Origin: Coniferiporia sulphurascens
Taxonomy: Eukaryota > Basidiomycota > Agaricomycetes > Hymenochaetales > Hymenochaetaceae
Reading direction: 5' to 3'
DNA: 64,000 bases
NCBI GenBank assembly: GCA_002794785.1
Contig: NBBA01000009.1
Coordinates: 186,001-250,000, forward strand
Shown: piece by piece, positions 56,084-64,000 of the stretch
Layout of the letters: every line of letters starts with the position of its first letter
How positions within the stretch are numbered: the first letter of the stretch is position 1
Notes under the pieces: generated by a model
What the model was told of the DNA's origin: nothing
What the model saw: the letters and a program-made list of their open reading frames with translations, nothing else
Databases searched by the model: none
Position numbers and translations under genes: made by a program

Positions 56084-57208
56084 CTAAGCAAACACCTTGT
56101 GCACTGCCAGCTCGTCCTCTTCTCGCCTCCTCTCTTCCCTCCGCTCATCGCGGTCCATCTCCGTCTCTTTACGATCCCGATATTTATCACCTTTCTCACG
56201 TCGGATCGACGAACGGACGGCGGCGGGCGAGATAAAGTCTGTGGAACGCAAGAACATCAACAATTGCACGAGGAAACACAATTGCAGAAGAGCTTACCTG
56301 GGTTGGAAAATACGGTTGCACCACCAAATGCGCCCTCAAATATGCGGATAGGCGTGAGGACGAAGCGAGGTCCAATCTCAACAAGGGACGTTTGCGGAGG
56401 GCCATTCGGCTGAAGAGGGTCTTTTTCCACAATCTGGATGTCGTGCATTTTAATTTAATCGCATTGTACCAAAGGAAAAGGCACACACTTGGAAATTCCG
56501 GAACCAGATCTTGTTATCCAACAGCGAGAACGTGAGTATATGGTCGATGAAAGGCTTTGCTCTCCGCGCGCCGGGTGGAACGCCGAAAATCTAGAGTACC
56601 AGTTTCAACGACAGCTACTGCGAAACGGACGTGAGATACATACGTGGGTAAAAACCTCCTTCGTTAGTCGTCCCCACTCTGTGTCGTCAAAGCCCTTGTC
56701 AAAGGATACAATGCCGCGACTGCCCTTGAGACAATTGCCTGTCATTTTAAGCTCGTCCATGGTATGTATGTTTTGGACATGTAACTTTATGCTCGGACCA
56801 TTCGGTGTCTTTGCCGCCCAGAGATACAAATCCTCATGGCGCCGTGCCTCAAAGTAGAGCGTGTTGTTACAATTGTGGAGGTCAGCGAGCTCTGGGAGGA
56901 GGTGCAGCTGCGATTTGGAGTCCAATTTTGAATCTGTGCTTAAGGAGATGAATGGACGTCTTCTCGGTTTAGCGAGTAGTCAACACACCCTTTTTGGCAT
57001 GGGGAAAAAGAACCTCCAGGTCATTCATCAAATGGCGCATACGATGCGTAACACCTCGCGAGGAGAGTAGGAGTACCCTTTGCTTGTTCCTTCTCCGCTT
57101 CGGCGCAGAGGAAGCCTCATCATCCGCATCTTCGAGTTTTCTCTTCCCTTTTCCTTCGGTATCCGATTTTGCAGCATTCGATGCCTGTGCCTTGAGTATT
57201 GAGGCCAT
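56084..57208 (-). CDS. BRX1: Ribosome biogenesis protein BRX1 (Brix domain)
   Basis: This nucleolar protein is needed for assembly of the large ribosomal subunit. The start MASILKAQASNAAKSDTEGK at 57208 has a basic tail KRKLEDADDEASSAPKRRRN. The Brix domain begins KQRVLLLSSRGVTHRMRHLM, followed by NDLEVLFPHAKK. Further blocks are DSKSQLHLLPELADLHNCNN, TLYFEARRHEDLYLWAAKTP, PSIKLHVQNIHTMDELKMTG, and NCLKGSRGIVSFDKGFDD. Later exons give HILTFSLLDNKIWFRNFQI and LVEIGPRFVLTPIRIFEGAF. The charged C-terminus (RDRKETEMDRDERREERRRE) ends at 56084. The arrangement and size match the family. It is divergent from the DUF1776 gene by under 200 bp. Confidence 0.93.
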
Positions 57209-57395
57209 TTTTGTGTTTCGGAGGAGGATACCTCCAAGTTTTTGGTTTTCTTGAGATTTTCGTGCACCCTAATGCACGTGACAACTAGTTCTGCCGTGCC
57301 GCGCGGTCGACGGCGGGACCCTAATAGTAGAGCTCGTCGATGCCGGCTTGATACGCTTGCAATTTGGTCTTAGCTGCATCTTGCCCATAACCATC

Positions 57396-59301
57396 ATGTC
57401 TGTGCCCTCAAGAGACCAGATAGACGAGTACATATCCTCCGTCGAGGAATACGTCGTGTCGTCCTTCGCATATGTCTCCGATATTCACGCTATCAACGAT
57501 TCCGTCAACCGCCTTTGGATGCATGTCTCGCGCTTCGGTCCCCCAGAAATGCCAGTCCTAAACCTGCCGGGGCTAGGGAGGTTCGACGTGCCTCCTCCCC
57601 CGCCTCCACCACCTCCCCCGCCGATACAGACAAGTTGGTGTGGAGACGTCGGGGCTTGGGTGGGCAGGAACAAGACTCTGGTCGGTGCCGTATGTATCGG
57701 TGCTGTCGGCGCCGGATTATTGGCCGGATATAGCGCGTCAGCGTATGCAAATACCCGTTCCAGGTCTAGAAGAGCACAGAGGACTGTAGGCTCGGGCACG
57801 TCGTCGAGACGCCTGATTGTCGGTAAGTAGACGCGAAGTGGTCCGTGCAATCTCCCCCGTGCTGATCTATACCATGTGTTAGTTGTACTTGGTGGAGACA
57901 CTCCTCTGGGACGCCCATTGATTTCTGGTTTAGAAAACGAAGGATATATCGTTATCACGAGCGTGTCCAATCCTGACGCTGTAGCTGAGATCGAGGCATG
58001 CGGGAATGGATACGTGAGAGCTCTGGTTTTCGATCCTTGCGAGGTATGATCTCTTAGTTATGTGTATGGAATGGCTACTGAGGGCACTTTTTTCATAATA
58101 TTATAGCCATCGACATTACAGCCTTTCCTTCGGTCTCTGAAGGCCACTCTGGGTCTGCGATTCCCTTTGAATACTCCCGGTGACCCATACCAGCATTCTC
58201 CAGCCACATTCCCAATCCTTTACTCCGTTGTCTCGCTCTTAACCCTCCCGTCTTCCCTCGCTTGCCCTATCCCTGCTCCCTTTGAGAATCTTGACCTCTC
58301 CGCAACCTACTTACCTCACCTTATACAAACACACGTTATGCCTTTGCAAGTCGTACAGGCATTGCTACCTCTTTTCCGGGTTGATTCTGTTCGGTCGCAG
58401 GACGCAACATACGCCTTCGGTGGCAAGAAGAGCGTCGTCTTATGTGTACCAGCACCGGATGCCCGTGTTGGTGTTCCCTACGCGTCCGCACAAGCGATGA
58501 GTGCCGCAGCTACAGTACGGGGTGCAGAGGTCCTCCGGCGTGAGCTTGCGCAGGTGGCAGATGCACATATGCGCAATATTCGTGTTGTAGTTGCCGACGT
58601 CGGCATAGTTGGAGACCCCAAAGTTTGGAACTCACCGCCACTCGCTTCTGATAACGAGACGTTACAAGGCTCTATCGGAAACTGGACGCCGAGCGAGCAG
58701 AGGGTGTATGCGGTCCCGTACTCCGCGTTTACAAGCGTTGTATGCCGGAAACGCGCGAGAGAACCGACGACTGTCGACAAGTTTGTGAAAAAGTTAGTAA
58801 AGACGGTAGGAAGGAACGTAGTGAAAGGCGAACGCAAGTCAACAATCGTTGTTGGACTCAGACTTTGGACGTCTGGACTTTATAGGCTGATTCAGGGCAA
58901 TAGGATTTCAGTTGGTTCTGGAGGTGCGATCAAATGATACGTTGATTTCTTTCGTGGGAGCTGAACTTTCTTTCTTTACAGCTACTACTTATGCCGTTGC
59001 CTCATACCTACCGACTTTCATGCTGGATACACTTCTCAGTCTCCCAGCATTCCTCGCTTCCGTCAGGAACAAATACTTACCTACGTCGCCTTATGTGATA
59101 GCACCAACTCCGCAAGCAACGCCGTTGGATCAAAGTACCGAACTAAAGTTGCAAGACGTAATACCAGAAAACGCTGATGCGAACGAGCCTCCAGCTTCGC
59201 CTTTGTCTACGTCAATGACTGAACAGGCAACCGAAATGGATGATTCGGAAGTAACGGCTTTACCTGGTGTGGAGAACAGCTGGGTGAGCGTGCAGGAATG
59301 A
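57396..59301 (+). CDS. DUF1776-family SDR-like membrane-associated protein
   Basis: This fungal protein of unknown function resembles the DUF1776 family, which has a degenerate short-chain-dehydrogenase fold. The start is MSVPSRDQIDEYISSVEEYV at 57396. After a polyproline run (about 12 Pro at 57594-57622) comes a hydrophobic segment VGAVCIGAVGAGLLAGY that could anchor it in a membrane. A Rossmann-like entry follows (VVLGGDTPLGRPLISGLENE), then GYIVITSVSNPDAVAEIEAC. The Gly-rich turn is GGDTPLG rather than TGxxxGxG. Later blocks are LPLFRVDSVRSQDATYAFGG, AEVLRRELAQVADAHMRNIR, and STIVVGLRLWTSGLYRLIQG. The C-terminus has ASYLPTFMLDTLLSLPAFLA and an acidic tail to 59301. The catalytic YxxxK of active SDRs is not obvious, so enzyme activity is doubtful. 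Confidence 0.75.
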
Positions 59302-59749
59302 TGAGGCCTCGACGGGCTCGGAACGTGCACTTGTAAAACACGAGGGATGACTTCGTCCCGTGTATATTGATTGTACTATCAGTCTTCGCTTACTCTTGTA
59401 CCTGTCGGTCTCTGGTTTCTAAAGCCCTGCTCAATCGTTTACAATTACTCTCCCGACTACTGATTACGCACTTCCATAGTTATAACACAATTGACGTATG
59501 TCCGCCTTGTTTTTTTTAAGCGAGTTCCAGGAGCGGCCATGCGTTTGAATCCCGGAATAGAAAAGGCTGGAATGATCGCCCTTTGTAGGGCGAAGCCTTT
59601 GTGACTATCTAGGTGGTCGTCCGTGGCCTTGCGGCCTTCACACCTTAAACAAAGCGCCATTGTCTCGTACGGCTTATAACCAGCGCTGAAGATGTCGTTG
59701 TTCCTGTATATATGTTTCTCGGGGAATATCCTCTCAACTGTCTTGCACG
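59302..59749. promoter_or_regulatory. Intergenic region upstream of the arrestin-like gene
   Basis: About 450 bp lie between two plus-strand genes. A TATATAT stretch at about 59707-59713 lies 40 bp before the next start codon. No tRNA could be folded from it by eye, and no gene is supported. Confidence 0.45.
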
Positions 59750-61456
59750 ATGACTATCGCAGTAACAATCCACACTACGTCAAATTCCCTGTTCATGTCC
59801 AATGACCCGGAGACCTCGTGAGTTGGTTCTGCTCAATTCGTACGACGGCCACAGCGACTAACCACCCAAGTAGGACGGCGTACTCTCTATCCGGACATGT
59901 ATCAGTGTCTCTTACCTCGACTGGCCATGTATTTGAAAAGGCCCATCTAGTCAAGGTCCTCCTGCGCTCCTTGAAGCTCACCTTCGAAGGCCAGTCCGAA
60001 TTGATCATGCATGAGATGGGTTACTCTGCAACGCGGCTTTGCACCGTGTCGCGTGAACTCGCGCCAGCTCAGGCTATGATGCTTACCAACGATGGGCAGG
60101 AGGATAGTAACAGCCCATGTATATGGAACTTTGTGTTCGACCTGCCTGTTCCCGGATGGCTTCCCTCTTCTAGTGCCTTCGGAAACAATTCCCATGGACT
60201 CGCAGGCACACGTTACGCGCTCTTCGCGGAAGCGCGTTTTACGTCTCTGGAAGAGGGGTCAGCGCGCGCGTGGTCGCTCTCGTCCCTTTGTGCGCCTTTC
60301 ATACCGAAGCAGAAGACCGTAAAAGCCACCCCTGTGGTTATTGAACTTGTCCGCTACATGCTACCTCCGGCTCCTAGCGTACGCTTATCAGAGGCGTCCT
60401 ATATGATTGAGACGCGTTACGATCGTAATCCAAAGTCTGGCAGCTCGTCCCGTATCTCCCTGGATGTCTTATCGGAAATAGAAGTACTTGCTTCGGTTCC
60501 TGAGTTTATCGACTTGGACGACGATAGTGTCAATTTGACAATACGTCTGCGCGCTAGAAAGGTGTCGCCAAATGTGCGAAGACGACTCCGGCTAACGGAG
60601 TTCCAGGCGTTGGTAACTCAACATGAAGTATATAGGTCAGTCTGGCCATGTATTCTTCTACGATTGCTGCTAACTCATGTTCCTTCCATATAGGCGAAAC
60701 CCCTCGCGCTCCTATACTTCTACGTTCCCTTTGCCATCTTCGCAGCCGGAAAACAGGCCGCTTCTCGACCCTCATCCCATAAAGACACTGTATGATCTAG
60801 GCATTGTCACAGAATCCGACGCCATCGTCGACGCGTCCTCCAAACTCCGCACTGCTTTCCCCCTTCTCTCAAAGCGACAGATGGGTCGGAGAAAACTTTC
60901 CGAAGGTGGCGTGCTCTTCGCTCAGGAGGCGTACCGCACGGATGAACATGCGTGGTGCAGGGTCGAAGTTAATGTGCCATTTGAGCACTTCCTCCCGGGT
61001 GGGGACGTAGAGTGGGAAGACAGACACGGGCGCATCAAGACATTACGCGCGAGCGAAGAGAGCCCGCTCTTCCGCGTGTATCACGAACTTGATGTGGAAC
61101 TCACATGCACATGCGATGCTGAGGAGGAAGGCGCCTCGCCTCAGATGGAGCGTCTGGTCTTCAGTATTCCAGTCAAATTTGCGCGATTCCCTCCGGTGCT
61201 ACCCGTTAGGGCCTCTACTTCATTACCGAACTCTTCGTGCACATCACGCTCGCTATCCGAACCTGAACGGAGCGTGAATACATCTGCTGTATTCGGGATG
61301 AATGCGTGCCAGATACCGTTTGCGCTGCCTCCCTACTCGCATCTTTTCTATTCGAATGGTGACCGGAGAATCGACGACTCCATTCCTCTGCCGGTATACA
61401 CCCCGCGTGTAATGCAGGAGCCTACGACGTCGACAACTGCCGGGAACAAGCTCTGA
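59750..61456 (+). CDS. Arrestin-related trafficking adaptor-like protein
   Basis: This protein has the N- and C-lobes of the arrestin fold, as in fungal ARTs that link plasma-membrane transporters to ubiquitin ligases. The short first exon MTIAVTIHTTSNSLFMSNDP starts at 59750 and is followed by a GTGAGT intron. N-lobe strands include YSLSGHVSVSLTSTGHVFEK and RSLKLTFEGQSELIMHEMGY. The typical WNFVFDLPVPGWLPSS block precedes ALFAEARFTSLEEGSARAWS. The C-lobe includes IELVRYMLPPAPSVRLSEAS and RISLDVLSEIEVLASVPEFI. A second intron near 60640-60690 leads to a last exon with VEVNVPFEHFLPGGDVEWED. The tail contains PLPVYTP, similar to a PY motif that binds Rsp5-type ligases. The arrestin call rests on fold-level pattern. 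Confidence 0.7.
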
Positions 61457-61925
61457 TTCCTCCGCTTTTTCTTTTCTTCCGTTCCCTTGTTTCGCTTCTA
61501 GGTATATACATTTAGCCCGTCTATTGTTCACCATTCATGAGTGTAGCATACAACTTCTTCTCCATGTTAAAGTTTACTATTGCAATCACAGTTGAGATCA
61601 CAGTCTCGGAGATACTGATGACCAATGGTTTGATGAATAAGCAAAGTCGGCGCTCATCAAACGTCGTCGACGCCGGCGACGTCCTCAACGCCCACGTCGT
61701 CCTCTGCATTTCACTCGCACTTTTTTTCGCTGGTATCCTGCAGTGTTGGACAGTGAGCCTGGTATGTACACACCTAGCCTTTCTTCTCACCATGCATTCC
61801 GCGCACCCTTACACCCACTGTTCCCCGACCCTCCTCAGAATCTCACTCCCGTTCCCAAGCCTCTTCCGACGCAAAAAAAATCACCACCGTTCCCAATTTC
61901 TTTATTGAATATTTGATATCTTCCA
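61457..61925. other. Intergenic region upstream of the KH-domain gene
   Basis: This 469-bp region between two plus-strand genes contains a small plus-strand frame (61537-61908) without recognisable content. It is probably 3' flank and 5' leader. Confidence 0.4.
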
Positions 61926-63453
61926 ATGGCAGTAGGCCCCGCAGCATCAGCTCCAGTCCCAGCAGCCCCTGCAGACGGCAATCGCAAGCGGTCGCGGTCG
62001 CCGTCTGACAGCGAGCAGCCGAAGCAGCACAAACGCGCGAATACGGGTGTTCCTCCATCATCCCATGACTCATCCCGAGTCGATGACTCCCCCACTTCTG
62101 CTCTCACCGCTGCAGCAGGCACGTTAAATGACCGTGACGTCGCCATGAGCGACACGGACGCTGAGGTTGACGCTCCCGCCACTATTAACGACACGACCGC
62201 GTCCACCCCGACTGCAGCAGACGGGAAGGCTGACTCCTCCGGTGTCCAGTCTTCTGTGGACAACATCCAGGCTGGCTCATCATCGATACCAGGCAGTACC
62301 ACTGCTGCTCCCACAGCCAGCACCGCGCCGCCCGCGCCATCCCCGTCGGCTATGATTCATATGCGATGTCTTATTGTCACGCAAGACGCGTCCATTATCA
62401 TCGGGCGCGCGGGCAAGCACGTCAACGAGATCCGCGAGAAAAGCGGCGCGCGTGTCATGGTCTCCGAGAGTATCCCTGGCAACCCGGAACGCATTCTGAA
62501 TGTTAGTGGTCCGTTGGATGCAGTCTCAAAAGTGCGCCATTTCTGTTTGTGACATCGGTATCAGCACTGATATGCGCTTAGGCGTTTGGGCTCATAGTAC
62601 GGAGGATAAACGACGAACCGTTCGACGTTCCATCTGTTCCCGGTAGTCGAGCAGTGACTATCAAGTTCATGATCCCGAACTCGCGCATGGGCTCTATAAT
62701 CGGAAAGCAGGGGGCAAAGATCAAGGAAATTCAGGACGCCAGTGGCGCAAGACTCAATGCAAGCGAGGGCATGCTACCTGGCTCGACCGAGGTAATTGGC
62801 TTTCAACACCGACGTCTTTCACGCTTTAATACTTTTACAGCGTGTACTCAGCGTCGCGGGCGTTGCTGACGCTATACACATTGCTACATACTACATCGGC
62901 AACATTCTTATCGAGTGTCAAGAACGCATGCCCTCCTCCACTAACTCTTCCTATCGCCCTTCGAACCGCGCTCCGCGTCCCCCAGCCAACACCGGTTCCT
63001 CGTACATTCCCGGATATCCCGCCCCTGCAAATATATATGCCCCCATGCCGCCACACGCTCCTCCTCACTTGCACAACCCCCCGCAGCAATTACAGACACA
63101 ACAAATATATATTCCCAATGATCTTGTTGGGTGCATTATTGGAAAGGGCGGGAGCAAAATAAATGAGATCAGACACATGAGCGCAAGTCAAATCAAGATC
63201 ATGGAACCAGGAGCGACTGCACCAGGCATGAATGGTGCACCTGGAGGTACAGAGAACGAGAGGCTGGTTATCATTACTGGTCAACCGCAGAACATTCAAA
63301 TGGCGGTGCAATTGTTGTACCACGTGAGTATATGTGAATCCTCGGATCTGGAGGGGTGGCTGATGAAATTTCTCTTCTTTTCAGCGTCTTGAGCAAGAAA
63401 AGCAAAAACAGCAACAGCTTGCCCAAACTCAGACCCAACAGCGTCCCATGTAA
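61926..63453 (+). CDS. Triple KH-domain RNA-binding protein (PCBP/Rnc1-like)
   Basis: This protein binds C-rich or AU-rich RNA through three KH domains, like fungal Rnc1/Pbp2 and animal PCBPs. The start MAVGPAASAPVPAAPADGNR is at 61926, followed by a basic patch and a Ser/Thr/Ala-rich leader. KH1 reads HMRCLIVTQDASIIIGRAGK with its GRAGK loop. KH2 reads IKFMIPNSRMGSIIGKQGAK with the GKQG loop. A Pro-rich linker precedes KH3, QQIYIPNDLVGCIIGKGGSK with GKGG. A short Q-rich end (RLEQEKQKQQQLAQTQTQQR) finishes at 63453. Introns lie near 62531-62581, 62791-62840 and 63325-63384. All three GXXG loops are intact. Confidence 0.92.
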
Positions 63454-63807
63454 TACTATATATCTGCTCTTTCACTAGCTGCTATGAGTTTTAACTGCTC
63501 GCGTATTTGTTCGCCCATTTCCTCTTTGCCAGTTCGCTCTGATAGTCTGCTGAAGTCGCTTTTCTTACGGACGAGTCTACTTACCCATTATTTACACCCC
63601 CCCCCTCCCCCGCTTATTTTGTGTTTTCTTTTTGCGCTGGTCTGTCAAAGTTTTCTTTCTTCTTTCTTTATAATGTATAGTTCAATAAGTAGCTCTGCAA
63701 TCTTGTTTCAAGATACGGAGGAATCTGTAAATAATCTGTCGACACAAGTGTTTATAGCTGTGGCGTTGCGGTGTCGCTGCTGCTTGTCCTCTTAACCTCA
63801 CTGCGGT
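63454..63807. other. Short intergenic region with pyrimidine tracts
   Basis: This 354-bp spacer between two plus-strand genes has a C-rich run near 63597-63611 and T-rich stretches. No gene is supported. Confidence 0.45.
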
Positions 63808-64000
63808 ATGGGTACGTTCGGAACCTGACCTGTGCTGGAGTCTAGGCTCGCTCAGTGCATTTGCAGGCATCGCGATATGGATTATGCCTCCCTTTGCCGA
63901 GGCTACGAAGCTGAAACAGCTCATGCACGTAGCTGCTATCGATTCGCTCACGTACCGTGTACCGTCGTTTGAGCCACACATTACGCTTGCGTCCTTTCCG
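63808..64000 (+). CDS. Cyclic phosphodiesterase-like protein, 5' part only
   Basis: This gene runs off the right edge. The ATG at 63808 gives MG, then an intron (GTACGT...TTGCAG). The next exon reads IAIWIMPPFAEATKLKQLMH and then YRVPSFEPHITLASFP at the window end. The PHITLA segment is the first HXT motif of the 2H phosphoesterase superfamily. The WIMPP start and layout fit yeast Cpd1-like 2',3'-cyclic nucleotide phosphodiesterases, which act on ADP-ribose 1'',2''-cyclic phosphate from tRNA splicing. The second HXT motif must lie beyond the window. Confidence 0.72.

Noticed and set aside
57594..57622. C-rich tract as a possible repeat element
   Set aside because: It encodes a polyproline run within the DUF1776-like protein, so it is coding sequence rather than a separate repeat.
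59457..59660. Possible tRNA-like segment (GTTTGAATCCCGG)
   Set aside because: The T-loop-like motif is imperfect and I could not build acceptor and anticodon stems around it.
1..64000. Secondary-metabolite cluster, CRISPR array, rRNA or viral integration
   Set aside because: No backbone synthase, repeat-spacer pattern, ribosomal RNA or viral replicase or capsid gene was seen. The genes are mainly housekeeping.

Overview
This window looks like a gene-dense stretch of a filamentous fungal chromosome, most likely a basidiomycete of the Agaricomycotina. Nearly every gene is broken by many short introns (about 45-60 nt, GTRNGT...YAG), so single open frames capture only pieces. The gene set is fungal: a fused alpha/beta tryptophan synthase, a Zn2Cys6 regulator, a Csm1/Pcs1-type monopolin protein, a DUF1776 protein, a GPI-anchored cupredoxin and an arrestin-related protein. 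MCMBP and a Sac2-type phosphatase fit a basidiomycete better than a budding yeast. Gene models were joined by hand from reading frame, splice consensus and recognised protein families. Splice sites and some starts are therefore predictions.

Layout. 1-8 kb: a truncated GID7/WDR26 gene, an unrecognised low-complexity gene, eEF1B-alpha and a large Sac2-type phosphoinositide phosphatase, all on the minus strand. 8-19 kb: PET100 and a serine/threonine dehydratase convergent, then a GH31 alpha-xylosidase divergent from the dehydratase, a Zn2Cys6 transcription factor, and MCMBP. 19-28.5 kb: a PGM2-type phosphomutase, tryptophan synthase, and an asparaginase-ankyrin protein that shares a 141-bp promoter with tryptophan synthase. 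28.6-35.5 kb: a Csm1/Pcs1-like protein, a 526-bp non-autonomous hAT element with a perfect 8-bp target duplication, a cupredoxin, and two G-protein gamma genes facing each other around a mitochondrial thioredoxin. 36-43.5 kb: an unrecognised coiled-coil protein, a TLC-domain protein, a metaxin/Sam37-like protein and cystathionine gamma-lyase. 44-51 kb: a long disordered protein with an Ecl1-like zinc motif and an ADGF-type adenosine deaminase. 51.7-64 kb: VPS54, BRX1, a DUF1776 protein, an arrestin-like protein, a triple-KH RNA-binding protein, and the 5' end of a cyclic phosphodiesterase.

Most of the window is housekeeping and ordinary. Several genes concern amino-acid metabolism (tryptophan synthase, asparaginase, dehydratase, cystathionine gamma-lyase). 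The tryptophan synthase/asparaginase promoter carries two Gcn4/Cpc1-type TGACTC sites. I found no secondary-metabolite cluster, CRISPR array, rRNA or convincing tRNA. The observations most worth following are the inverted gamma-subunit pair with different CAAX boxes, the hAT element beside the monopolin-like gene, the shared amino-acid-control promoter, and the unrecognised genes near 1.4-2.2 kb and 36-37 kb.
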